Shown one piece after another: positions 27,843 to 35,965 of a stretch of DNA of 64,000 bases. How positions within the stretch are numbered: position 1 is the stretch's first letter; the number at the start of each line of letters is the position of its first letter. The stretch is from Terrimicrobium sacchariphilum. GTDB lineage: Bacteria > Verrucomicrobiota > Verrucomicrobiia > Chthoniobacterales > Terrimicrobiaceae. A program made the translations under genes and the position numbers. The stretch covers positions 1,488,001 to 1,552,000 of the forward strand of contig NZ_BDCO01000002.1 of the NCBI RefSeq assembly GCF_001613545.1, given 5' to 3'. The notes beneath the pieces were generated by a model. The model did no database searches and was not told the origin of the DNA. It worked only from the letters and a program-made list of their open reading frames with translations.

Positions 27843-28612
27843 CAGGGCTTGGCTAGTACCTCAAAACCTCGCTTGGCAAAAAGCTCGGAAGCTTGAGGGG
27901 ATTTCAGGAAATCGAGATAGGTCCGGGCGGCGGCAGGCTGACGAGCGGCTTTGATGATGGCGGCAGGGTAAACGACTGGATCGTGGGAACCGGCGGGCGC
28001 CTCGGCGAGGATGGCGACCTTGCCGGATTGCTTCGCGTCCGTCATGTAAACCACGCCTGCGTCGACATTCCCCGTTTCTGCATATGTCAGGACCATTCGG
28101 ACATCCTTGGCAAAAATCAGCCTCGGCTTCACAACGTCCGCGATTTTGTAGAAGGCAAATATCTGCTGGGCGTACTGCCCGGCAGGCACGCTGCCGGGTT
28201 CGCCAATGGCGATGCGTTTTACCGAGGCATCGGCCAGCGCGGCAAAGTCAGCGGGGGCTGTGGCCCCTGGAGGACCGACCAGCACGACCTTGTTGCCGAG
28301 GAGATTGAAGACCGACCCCTCCAGGAGCAATCCCTTGGAGGCAAGAGCGTCCATCTGCCGGGTCGCGGCGGAAATGAAGACGTCGACGGGCGCGCCCTGC
28401 TCGATCTGCTGCTGGAGGGCTCCGGAGCCAGCGAGATTCAGGTCGATGGCGATGCCGGGATTTTTTTCGGCGAAGGCGGCGTTCACGTCGGCCAGGGCTT
28501 CTTTCAAACTGGCCGCAGCGGAAACCACAATGGTCTGGCCCGAGACTGGCGTGAGCGCGATGAGCAGGGTGAGGGCGCTGCCGAGGAGCAGCTTGGCGAG
28601 GTGGCGATGCAT
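27842..28612 (-). CDS. modA: Molybdate ABC transporter substrate-binding protein
   Basis: A 256-residue periplasmic binding protein with a signal peptide ending near SGQ. ModA signatures are clear: VSAAASLKEALADVNAAF, NLAGSGALQQQIEQGAPVDVF, IAIGEPGSVPAGQYA and a late DAGVVYMTDA. It binds molybdate or tungstate and delivers it to ModB. ATG 28612 was chosen because the signal peptide begins there; the longer open frame to 28804 lies inside the preceding gene. A 4-base gap separates it from the TupA-like gene. Confidence 0.93.
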   Translation of the reverse strand: MHRHLAKLLLGSALTLLIALTPVSGQTIVVSAAASLKEALADVNAAFAEKNPGIAIDLNLAGSGALQQQIEQGAPVDVFISAATRQMDALASKGLLLEGSVFNLLGNKVVLVGPPGATAPADFAALADASVKRIAIGEPGSVPAGQYAQQIFAFYKIADVVKPRLIFAKDVRMVLTYAETGNVDAGVVYMTDAKQSGKVAILAEAPAGSHDPVVYPAAIIKAARQPAAARTYLDFLKSPQASELFAKRGFEVLAKP

Positions 28613-28616
28613 GGGT

Positions 28617-29495
28617 TTATCCTTTTGGGTGTTCGAAAGATACGGGCTCAATGGGGTAGAAGATGGGCGCGTTGCCGCCTTGGCGTTCTGAGAATCGGCT
28701 GAGTGTGAGTTGACCAGAGGGAGAGGTGAGGAACTCCGAGAGTCTTCTGGCGCCCTCGGGGTTGCGGCCGAGCCTGCGGGCGAGATTTGCCTCGATGACA
28801 ACATACGGTCTCCGCATTTCCGGGTCTCCCTCCACCATGATCTCCATGCCTGCGTTTGGAATTTTTCCGCTGAGCATGGGAATGCGTCCGACGATCACGT
28901 AGGCATGACGCTCCGCCGCAAACTCCACCACGCGTTGCGGTACCGGGCTGTCGTCGCGGATGATCCAGTCGCCCTCAGGGCGAATCTCGGCGAGCTTCCA
29001 CAGGCGGGCGCCTACCGTCTGGCTGCCCACGTTCCGGGCCTCGACAAAGGGAGCCTTGGCCGCAGCGATCCGGGTCACGGCTTCTGCTCCGCTCTTGAGG
29101 CCGCGAATCTTCGCCGGATCATCGGGAGGGCCGACTATGACCAACTCGTTGCGCGCCCAGGGTTTCATGGAAACACCGAGGCCATCAGCGACAAGGTTGG
29201 TGGCCACATCGCTGGAGTGAAGAGTGATGAGGTCGATGCCTCCTTTGCGAAACGCCTTGTCGATAATCTCCTTTGGGCCCGTGCTTACGACTTCCACGGG
29301 GATGCCTGTCTGTCGCGTGAACTCCGCAGTGACTTCCTCCCACATGCCTGTGGTCATGAAGCCGCCGATGATGGCGACTTTTACCGGTGCGTTGGATGCA
29401 GTGGGCGTGCGCTGGCACGAGGCGAAAAGAAGCAGGATCGATGCCGCCAGAAAGACAGCAGACAACGAGCGATATCGACGATGGGAAATGATCAT
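28617..29495 (-). CDS. TupA-like tungstate/molybdate-binding lipoprotein
   Basis: A 292-residue substrate-binding protein with a lipoprotein signal (ILLLFASC, lipid-modified Cys expected). The body resembles the TupA/tungstate-binding family: the TTGMWEEVTAEFTRQTGIPVE opening, GGIDLITLHS, NELVIVGPPDDPAKIRG and the late repeat AYVIVGRIPMLSG. It is distinct from the ModA that follows, so the operon encodes two different oxyanion-binding proteins for one permease. Its ATG overlaps the preceding gene's stop by 4 bases. Whether it favours tungstate is inferred, not shown. Confidence 0.78.
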   Translation of the reverse strand: MIISHRRYRSLSAVFLAASILLLFASCQRTPTASNAPVKVAIIGGFMTTGMWEEVTAEFTRQTGIPVEVVSTGPKEIIDKAFRKGGIDLITLHSSDVATNLVADGLGVSMKPWARNELVIVGPPDDPAKIRGLKSGAEAVTRIAAAKAPFVEARNVGSQTVGARLWKLAEIRPEGDWIIRDDSPVPQRVVEFAAERHAYVIVGRIPMLSGKIPNAGMEIMVEGDPEMRRPYVVIEANLARRLGRNPEGARRLSEFLTSPSGQLTLSRFSERQGGNAPIFYPIEPVSFEHPKG

Positions 29496-31018
29496 AGGTT
29501 GGGCTTCCATGTATCGCCGGGGATTTCGGTCTTCCATCGGACATCGGGCTGGGAAAGATCCCCCGTGCCACAGCCGAGATACGTTCCGGTGAACCGCTGG
29601 ACGTGACCATCGAGGAAGACGACATTCGCGCCACCCGAGTGTCGGGGAACGACCGAATATTCGCTGCGCGAGGGAACCGTGGAGGCATAGCCGCCGGGCG
29701 AATCGGCCAGAAAGGCGAGACTCGACGGGCGGGGCAACTGAACGACACGGCTCGCGTCCCGCTGGTCCCAGCGGGAGAGATACATGTTCATTCCATAGCT
29801 GATGAAGTGCACGCAGTCCTCGGGAATCTTCGCTCCAGGGCAGAGAAATATGCTGCGGAGTCCTGGCCTGGGAGCCTGCCCATGGGCGTAAAGCTCCTTG
29901 TATGGACTCATCTCCAGGTAGGGCGGAAGACAGTTGAACCAATCTTCATCGCGGTCGATTACTGTCACAGGGCGCACTCCCTGGCCCCGCCGGGGTAGGA
30001 AACCGTCGTGGTCCTGGATGTAGAGTTGCAATGCCACGCCCCACTGCTGGAGGTGGCCGACACACTCCGCGCCTCGCGCTTTTTCTATCCCGGTATTGAC
30101 CCAGTTGGTGGTGACACTGGCTGCAATGGCGACGAGGCTGATGGCGACGAGAACCTCAGGCAGAGTGAATGCCGCACGGCGTATCCGCCTTCCGACGATA
30201 ATCAGGCCACCCAGCGCGGCGAAGCCGAGGACCGATGGCTCCGGTATGGCGGTGATGATGATCTTTGGTTCGTTATCATGCCCGTAGCGGCTGGAGCTGA
30301 AGAGGTAGTCAATATTGTCGTCTCCGGCGTACATCAAAAAAGAGATAGCGCCCCCGGCGGTCACGTCGGAGACGAGGTTGTCCGTTAGGGGCAGATTCCA
30401 GGTGAGGCGAATGCCGTTTCCCGGGGGATCGTATGTGTATGAACCCAGCACCTCGTGCTCGCTCGTCAGCAGCGTGGAGAGGGAGTCATAAGTGACACCG
30501 TCCTGCGTCGGACTGCTGGGACTTCCGGAACCTTGCTCCCAGTCGTCATCGGAAAGCCATTCGATGACAAACTTCCCTCCCTGGATCATGCCAAAGATCG
30601 GGTTGTTGGGGATCGACCCGGCTTCGGCCCAGTTGCTGGCAAAGCTCAATGATATGGAAGTAACAAACCAGTGCCCCGCGCCATAGGTGGCATCGAAAAG
30701 CGTGATCGCCCCGGCGGAGCTGAACATGATCACGCTTTGAAACTCGCCCTTTCTGATCGTACGACCGGAGGCAGGATCAACGTAAGAAGAGTTGCCCGAT
30801 GCGATTACGAGCGTTCCGGCATCACCGTAGTTCCAATCGGTCAGGTCGTGATCGACATTGTCTCCTCCAGTATTCGGATTATCCGGCGAGCCAGTGGCAA
30901 GGAAGGCGTCATTACTTGAGATGACCGAGTAGACCGTAGGCTCGACCGCACGTGATAGCACGGTCAGGCCTGCGAAACCGGCCAGCAGGAAAAGCCTGAT
31001 CCAGCCGGCGGCCTTCAT
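29492..31018 (-). CDS. PEP-CTERM protein fused to pseudopilin/H-X9-DG protein
   Basis: A 508-residue single open frame with two normally separate proteins. Residues 1-24 are a signal peptide; about 25-257 a beta-rich domain related to the upstream PEP-CTERM protein (shared pattern YGxGxWxVxxxxLSF). PEP at 259-261, a hydrophobic stretch and the basic cluster RRIRR (277-281) form a PEP-CTERM sorting tail. Immediately after comes a prepilin-type site, AAFTLPEVLVAISLVAIAASV (282 onward, without the usual Gly), a GspG-like helix and an H-X9-DG body (PRHSGGANVVFLDGHV). Overlaps at both ends (ATGA) couple it to the mod operon. A sequencing frameshift joining two genes is possible. Confidence 0.8.
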   Translation of the reverse strand: MKAAGWIRLFLLAGFAGLTVLSRAVEPTVYSVISSNDAFLATGSPDNPNTGGDNVDHDLTDWNYGDAGTLVIASGNSSYVDPASGRTIRKGEFQSVIMFSSAGAITLFDATYGAGHWFVTSISLSFASNWAEAGSIPNNPIFGMIQGGKFVIEWLSDDDWEQGSGSPSSPTQDGVTYDSLSTLLTSEHEVLGSYTYDPPGNGIRLTWNLPLTDNLVSDVTAGGAISFLMYAGDDNIDYLFSSSRYGHDNEPKIIITAIPEPSVLGFAALGGLIIVGRRIRRAAFTLPEVLVAISLVAIAASVTTNWVNTGIEKARGAECVGHLQQWGVALQLYIQDHDGFLPRRGQGVRPVTVIDRDEDWFNCLPPYLEMSPYKELYAHGQAPRPGLRSIFLCPGAKIPEDCVHFISYGMNMYLSRWDQRDASRVVQLPRPSSLAFLADSPGGYASTVPSRSEYSVVPRHSGGANVVFLDGHVQRFTGTYLGCGTGDLSQPDVRWKTEIPGDTWKPNL

Positions 31019-32004
31019 TGGGCGGAGGTGTCTGGGCCGGCGGCGATGCTCCGGCGGCTCCGCCAGAGCAGGACGCCCGATCCTGCACCGAGCAGAATCA
31101 GCGTACTGGCTCCGGGCTCGGGAACCGATACCACATCAAAAGTCAGCGTAGGAAGAGATGTGCCTCCACCGGTAAAAATGGTGATACCCATCGTATCACT
31201 CGTGGACATGAGGTAGAGCGAGATATTGGAATCTCCCGAGGAACTGGCGGTTAGGATGTCGCCGAGGAACGAGGCGTTGCTCCCGAGGTCGTAGCTGAGG
31301 GTAGACTGGCGGGTGCCGCTTGAATCCGTACTCCACTTGCCGGATGTGAGGTCGGCCGCCGTTCCCGTGTACCCCGGAGTCGTCCAATCGTAGTATTCCG
31401 AGGCAAGCAGCGCCTGTCCGCCGGACCAGTTTGAGAGTCCTGCGGCATTCGTCGCATACGCAGGGTTCGTGTTCGGGGTGGTTGAATTGACTTTATCAAG
31501 ATCGATCTGCGCCCAGGAATCATTCGCAACCCAATAGATGTCAAATGTGCCAGCTCCGGAGTTGAACCGGGTATTGTTGGAATAGAGCGTGTATTGGAAA
31601 GACAGCTTCACATTGGAGACCGCCCAGTTTCCCGGGCCGTAGACGCTATTGAGCGAGTCGACAAATGAACCAATGTTGAACTTGAATGCGACATTGGCGG
31701 CGAGCGCAGATCCGCCTCCAGACTTGAGGCTCGCGGAGCCTTGCACTCCCTCGGCTCCACCGGCCCAGGAAGTGCCGTTACTCATGATCATGCAACTTGT
31801 TTCCTTTGCTGCGGGGGAATTTCCCGACCCGCTGACGATGCTGAAGCTTCCCGAGGTGAGAACCGTTGCACCAGCGGCGAGCGGAAGACCGATCGTCGCG
31901 ATGAGAATTGCCATTCGGCGGGCGACGTTCCGTGCAAAAAGAATTGACCGACATCCTCCGGCCGTCTGGCCGGACCCTGCATGTTTTAGGTTGTTTGGCA
32001 GCAT
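31015..32004 (-). CDS. PEP-CTERM sorting-domain protein, first gene of the mod operon
   Basis: Up to 329 residues: a signal peptide (MAILIATIGLPLAAGATV), a beta-rich Ser/Gly-rich exported domain and a C-terminal PEP-CTERM tail, SVPEPGASTLILLGAGSGVLL followed by WRSRR. Exosortase is expected to cut and anchor such proteins at the envelope. The start may be ATG 31914, where the signal peptide begins, rather than 32004. It is paralogous to the N-terminal half of the next gene, whose ATG overlaps its stop. It is the first gene of an operon that continues into molybdate transport; its function is unknown. Confidence 0.8.
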   Translation of the reverse strand: MLPNNLKHAGSGQTAGGCRSILFARNVARRMAILIATIGLPLAAGATVLTSGSFSIVSGSGNSPAAKETSCMIMSNGTSWAGGAEGVQGSASLKSGGGSALAANVAFKFNIGSFVDSLNSVYGPGNWAVSNVKLSFQYTLYSNNTRFNSGAGTFDIYWVANDSWAQIDLDKVNSTTPNTNPAYATNAAGLSNWSGGQALLASEYYDWTTPGYTGTAADLTSGKWSTDSSGTRQSTLSYDLGSNASFLGDILTASSSGDSNISLYLMSTSDTMGITIFTGGGTSLPTLTFDVVSVPEPGASTLILLGAGSGVLLWRSRRSIAAGPDTSAQ

Positions 32005-32008
32005 TTAA

Positions 32009-32113
32009 GCGCTCTGGGAGAAACTGCTGTATTGCAGCGCATTCCAGTGCGCGGAACCTCCGCGCCTACCCAAAACAACCCGGCAGCCCTTCTTGCGCTT
32101 TCCGGAAAAGAAG
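32009..32113 (-). ncRNA. Potentially structured leader of the PEP-CTERM/mod operon
   Basis: Several stems can form in this short stretch upstream of the leftward operon: CTTCTT/AAGAAG (32089-32094 and 32108-32113) around a TTCCGGAA palindrome; a perfect 7-base stem GCGCGGA/TCCGCGC with a 3-base loop (32049-32065); GCTG/CAGC (32026-32038); and GCGCT/AGCGC (32009-32013 and 32036-32040), which competes with the last one. Mutually exclusive stems before a metal-oxyanion operon suggest a riboswitch or attenuator. I cannot match it to the known Moco RNA motif. Confidence 0.35.
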
Positions 32114-32162
32114 AAAATCTAATAGATGAAAATATGTAAACAATTTTTTACAAAAACTACTT

Positions 32163-32194
32163 TTAGTGAATCTATATCAGTCAATATTAGTGAA
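32163..32194. promoter_or_regulatory. Direct repeat in divergent promoter region
   Basis: The 8-mer TTAGTGAA occurs at 32163-32170 and 32187-32194, 24 bases apart, in the AT-rich region (about 32115-32200) between the mod operon and its divergent regulator. Between the copies lies an imperfect palindrome CTATAT...ATATTAG. This is a plausible binding site for the regulator at 32245. No exact ModE-box was seen. Confidence 0.4.
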
Positions 32195-32244
32195 ATGCGT
32201 CAACGGTGCTTGACGCGGTGGACGGCATCCGGGAGCATTTTCTC

Positions 32245-33354
32245 ATGCTAGACGGGCTCGATGGAGCGGGAGAACGCATCGTTCAGTTGCGGGCGAGGCG
32301 AAATCTGACCCAGGCGGGGCTGGCTCGCGCTGCGGGAATCACCCGGCAGTCGCTGAACCAGATCGAGCGCAATCAGGTGATCCCTCGAGTCGACACGGCG
32401 CTGCGTTTGGCGCGTGCTCTCGAGTGCCCGATCGAGAGCCTGTTCGGGCCTCGCGAGGAACCCGCCGTGCTCCCGGTGCATCTGGTAGGCAATACTCCGC
32501 AAGAGGGCATGCGGCTCGATCTCGCTCAACTGGACGGGCGCTGGATCGCCGGGGAGTCCGACCTCCTGGCCAAGATGGGGGCAGGACTGGCGATGGCGGA
32601 TGCCGTGTTCCGTCACACCCCGACCGGACCGTCGGCAGAGACGAGTCTGGACTTGTCCGATCTCGCCGAAAATCTCTTCGTGGCGGGCTGCGATCCCGCA
32701 TTGGCGCTGCTTTGCGAGTCGGCTTCCCGACATTCCATCAAGGGGCGTTGTGTGTGGATTCCCTGCGGTAGCGCCGTGGCTCTGCGCCGCCTGGCGGAGG
32801 GCGAGGTGCATCTGGCCGGAATTCATTTCGGCGAGGACGATGAGGCCAATCTCGAAGGCGTGAAGCGCCTCGGGCTTCTCAAGAGCTGTCTCGTCATGCG
32901 CTTCACACGATGGGAGCAGGGCTGGATGGTCGGACGTGATTTCTCCTTCCAGGGTTTTGCCGATCTGCCGGGGGGACGCATCCGCCTGGCCAATCGGGAG
33001 AAAGGCTCGGGATGCCGGAACCAGTTGGAGGAAATGATGCAACTGAGCGGAGTCGTCGCCAACGAGATTGCGGGATACGATTCCGTGACCGTGAGCCATT
33101 CGGATTGCGCCCGGCGAATCGCGGCGGGCCTCGCCGATGTGGGGCTGGGGTGCGAATCCATTGCGAGGGTCTACGGGCTGCGATTTATCCCGCTCTCGCA
33201 GGTGGCATTTGACCTCGTCATCCGGCGCGATCAACTCGGCAAGCCCCTTCTCGAGGCGCTCATCGATCATCTCGCCATTGGCAAGTTTGTCCGCTCGATC
33301 TCGCAAATCCCTGGCTATGAAACAGGTGAGACCGGGCGCGTGCTTACTCCATGA
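32245..33354 (+). CDS. XRE-type regulator with PBP-like domain, probable molybdate-responsive
   Basis: About 369 residues. The N-terminal Cro/C1-type helix-turn-helix is clear (LRARRNLTQAGLARAAGITRQ, then SLNQIERNQVIPRVDTALRLA). The rest (about residues 90-350) resembles the periplasmic-binding-protein-like domain found in some XRE regulators and at the end of some MoeA proteins (NREKGSGCRNQLEE, DSVTVSHSDCARRIAAGLAD). Such domains are thought to sense molybdate or a cofactor. It is divergent from the mod operon and directly upstream of nifA, so it may link metal supply to both. ATG 32245 was chosen; GTG 32206 would add 13 residues. Confidence 0.82.
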   Translation: MLDGLDGAGERIVQLRARRNLTQAGLARAAGITRQSLNQIERNQVIPRVDTALRLARALECPIESLFGPREEPAVLPVHLVGNTPQEGMRLDLAQLDGRWIAGESDLLAKMGAGLAMADAVFRHTPTGPSAETSLDLSDLAENLFVAGCDPALALLCESASRHSIKGRCVWIPCGSAVALRRLAEGEVHLAGIHFGEDDEANLEGVKRLGLLKSCLVMRFTRWEQGWMVGRDFSFQGFADLPGGRIRLANREKGSGCRNQLEEMMQLSGVVANEIAGYDSVTVSHSDCARRIAAGLADVGLGCESIARVYGLRFIPLSQVAFDLVIRRDQLGKPLLEALIDHLAIGKFVRSISQIPGYETGETGRVLTP

Positions 33355-33460
33355 GTCGCTTTCCTGGCTGGTGAAGTTTTTTCGCGAGAGTTGAATTTAC
33401 TCATCCTTCGGTCGATTTTCAGAAAGTTCCCGAGGAGAGCGGGCGGTGGCGGTTGGCTCA

Positions 33461-33475
33461 TGGCGCGAATCATGC
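33461..33475 (+). promoter_or_regulatory. Putative sigma-54 (-24/-12) promoter of nifA
   Basis: TGGCGCG-N4-ATGC matches the sigma-54 consensus TGGCACG-N4-TTGC, with the required GG and GC dinucleotides separated by 10 bases. The -12 GC at 33474-33475 puts the transcription start at about 33486, only a few bases before the GTG at 33490. The mRNA would thus be almost leaderless, or the real start codon is further downstream. I see no NifA upstream site (TGT-N10-ACA) nearby. Confidence 0.5.
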
Positions 33476-33489
33476 TTAGCTAGTTCACC

Positions 33490-35154
33490 GTGAAGAAGGA
33501 TATCGGGCCGGATCGCCCGATCATTGATTACAACGATATTGCCGACGGCTGTCCGGGCTGCGACTTCGCGCAGATGCCCCCCTCGAATGCCGATCTGGCA
33601 AACCTGCCAGCTCCTTTGTGTCGTGTCATTCAGGAGCTCAAAATCCTTTTCGACATCGCCCGGACGCTGCAGGAGGGCGGGGAGTTGCAGGATGTCATGA
33701 GCGGTTTGCTGCATGAGATTTCCGAGGTGATCGGATTGCACAACGGCACCCTGCGGATTCTAAACCGCGCGATCAACGAGACTCAGGTCGAGGCGGTCCA
33801 GGAGGTTCCGCGAGGCATTGCGACCAATGAGTTCGAGCGGTTTAACCAGATCGCTGCTCGCGTGATTGAAAAGGGCGAGGCCGAGGTCATTCCCGACATC
33901 GGGCGACCGATGCATGTCGTCCACGGCACGGCCATTCAGACGGTGGACTGGCGGGTGCTGGCGGCGGGGAAGGGAGCTTTTCTCTGCGTGCCCGTGGCGA
34001 GGACAAATGAAATCCTCGGCACGCTCAGTGTGATCAGCCACAGCAAGACGGTCGTGTCGCTCCAGGCCGACCTGCGTCTTCTCACCCTGATCGCGCAGAT
34101 GATCGCGCAGGCCGTGAAACAGCGGCAGCGGGCGCACGAGCAGATCGACTATTTCCGGCAGGAGAACGAGCGGCTTCAGGAGCAGCTCAAGCGGCACTTC
34201 CGCCCCGGCAACATGATCGGCAACTCGAGCGTGATGCAGACCGTTTACCACTCGATCGAGCAGGTGGCGGCAAGCAACACGACCGTGCTGATCCGCGGGG
34301 AAAGCGGCGTGGGCAAGGAACTCGTCGCCCATGCCGTGCATGAACGCAGTCCGCGCGCGGGGAAGCCGTTTGTGAAGATCAACTGCGCCGCCCTGCCCGA
34401 GAGCATCGTGGAGAGCGAGCTTTTCGGCCACGAGCGCGGCGCCTTTACCGGAGCGATCGCGATGCGCAAGGGGCGCTTTGAGCTGGCTCACCGGGGCACC
34501 ATCTTTCTCGACGAGGTCGGCGAACTGCCGCTCCAGACCCAGGCCAAGCTGCTGCGCATCCTGCAGGAAAAGGAGTTTGAGCGGGTTGGGGGAACTGAGA
34601 CGCTGCGATGTGATGTGCGCGTGATCGCGGCGACGAATCGCTCGCTGGAGGAGTTTGTTGAACAGGGAAAGTTTCGCGAGGATTTGTATTACCGCCTCAA
34701 CGTCTTTCCGGTTTACGTCCCTGCCCTGCGGGAACGGAAGACGGACATCCTGCAACTCGCGGATTTCTTCGTGGAAAAATACAGCGTCGCCAATGGCAAG
34801 GACATCAAGCGGATCTCCACCGCCGCCATCGACATGCTGATGAGTTATCACTGGCCGGGCAATGTGCGCGAGCTGGAGAACTGCATCGAGCGAGCCACGC
34901 TGCTGGCCACCGAGGATGTCATCCACGGCTGGCACCTGCCGCCGACCTTGCAAATGCCGGAGTCCAGCCAGCCGATCCAGGAGTCGAAGATCAAGGCGGC
35001 GATCCACGGCGTGGAGCGGGAATTTCTGGTCGATGCGCTCAAGACGCACAAGGGGAACATGGCCGCGGTGGCCCGGCATCTCGGCCTGACCGAGCGGGTC
35101 GTCGGATTGCGGGTGAAGAAGTACGGTATCGACGCGCGAAGTTTTCGACCCTGA
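33490..35154 (+). CDS. nifA: Nif-specific sigma-54 activator NifA
   Basis: A 554-residue enhancer-binding protein. A GAF domain (about 50-210) precedes a sigma-54 AAA+ domain with Walker A GESGVGKE (270-277), the sigma-54 contact loop GAFTGA (317-322) and Walker B FLDEVGEL (339-346), followed by a C-terminal Fis-type helix-turn-helix (MAAVARHLGLTERVVGLRVKK). It activates nif promoters. The Cys pair typical of oxygen-sensing rhizobial NifA between AAA+ and DNA-binding domains is absent; instead CPGC occurs at residues 21-24. If translation starts at ATG 33571, that motif would be lost. draT follows after 13 bases. The name rests on domain order and position next to dra and nif. Confidence 0.92.
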   Translation: MKKDIGPDRPIIDYNDIADGCPGCDFAQMPPSNADLANLPAPLCRVIQELKILFDIARTLQEGGELQDVMSGLLHEISEVIGLHNGTLRILNRAINETQVEAVQEVPRGIATNEFERFNQIAARVIEKGEAEVIPDIGRPMHVVHGTAIQTVDWRVLAAGKGAFLCVPVARTNEILGTLSVISHSKTVVSLQADLRLLTLIAQMIAQAVKQRQRAHEQIDYFRQENERLQEQLKRHFRPGNMIGNSSVMQTVYHSIEQVAASNTTVLIRGESGVGKELVAHAVHERSPRAGKPFVKINCAALPESIVESELFGHERGAFTGAIAMRKGRFELAHRGTIFLDEVGELPLQTQAKLLRILQEKEFERVGGTETLRCDVRVIAATNRSLEEFVEQGKFREDLYYRLNVFPVYVPALRERKTDILQLADFFVEKYSVANGKDIKRISTAAIDMLMSYHWPGNVRELENCIERATLLATEDVIHGWHLPPTLQMPESSQPIQESKIKAAIHGVEREFLVDALKTHKGNMAAVARHLGLTERVVGLRVKKYGIDARSFRP

Positions 35155-35167
35155 CCCCCCCCGAGTT

Positions 35168-35965
35168 GTGTCCGTTCCCTCCCACCTCAACGTCTTCTCT
35201 CTCTGCAACCGTCCGCCCTGGGCCATCGCCTCAGTCGACTTTCAGGATGATCCCACCGCCTTGCACATCGGTCGGGTGCGCGAGGACAACAAGCGGCTCT
35301 TTGCCCTCCTCGACGCCGAACCACGCGCGACGCGAAGAGGGGAGATTTTTCACGAGTACATCTCCGTGCAGTTCGCGCTGCACCAGTGGGAACATTACGA
35401 GAAGGCCGCGCGGAGCAGTCTGCGAAACAGCTACGTGCGCTATCTGCGCGGATGGTCGGTGGATTCCAACTCGCTCGAGGGTGCGGTGCTGAAAGGCTGG
35501 GTGCATAGCCGGCTGGGCATCCCGCCGACCTTTCATAACGGCCCGCTGGCCGATGATGCGGAACTGCTGACGGCCTACTCCTATGACCGCATCAAGGGCA
35601 GCGCGCGCACCAATGCCATTGACTCGCAGCTCGATCTGCTCTTTGAGTTCTGCCAATACGAGCTCGCGCGGCGTCACCCCGGTGAGCGCTGGATCACCCT
35701 CTATCGCGGTACCTACGATGCGGCGGGGTACCAGGAAATGCCTGATCCCGTTCCTGGTGAGCCGGTGGTGCGCATGAACAACATCTCGTCGTTCACCTCC
35801 GATCGAGAGTGCGCGTGGGAATTCGGGTCGACCGTCTGGGAGGCGCGTATTCCCATGGCCAAGGTCTTCTTTTTCAGCGACCTGCTGCCCGACAGCATCC
35901 TGCGCGGCGAGCAGGAGTATCTGGTGATCGGAGGCGAGTATCGCGTGCGGAGGCTGCTCTACTGA
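35168..35965 (+). CDS. draT: NAD+-dinitrogenase-reductase ADP-ribosyltransferase DraT
   Basis: A 265-residue enzyme that switches nitrogenase off by transferring ADP-ribose from NAD+ to a conserved arginine of NifH when ammonium appears or energy drops. Full-length resemblance to DraT is clear (LRGWSVDSNSLEGAVLKGWV, GIPPTFHNGPL, WITLYRGTYDA, NNISSFTSDRECAWEFGS, GEQEYLVIGGEYRV). It starts with GTG at 35168, 13 bases after nifA, and its TGA shares one base with the draG ATG (TGATG). Its target site is present in the NifH of this window. Confidence 0.95.
   Translation: MSVPSHLNVFSLCNRPPWAIASVDFQDDPTALHIGRVREDNKRLFALLDAEPRATRRGEIFHEYISVQFALHQWEHYEKAARSSLRNSYVRYLRGWSVDSNSLEGAVLKGWVHSRLGIPPTFHNGPLADDAELLTAYSYDRIKGSARTNAIDSQLDLLFEFCQYELARRHPGERWITLYRGTYDAAGYQEMPDPVPGEPVVRMNNISSFTSDRECAWEFGSTVWEARIPMAKVFFFSDLLPDSILRGEQEYLVIGGEYRVRRLLY

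Noticed and set aside
35809-35964. Upstream extension of draG
   Set aside because: It lies within draT, and the one-base TGATG overlap marks the natural start at 35965.
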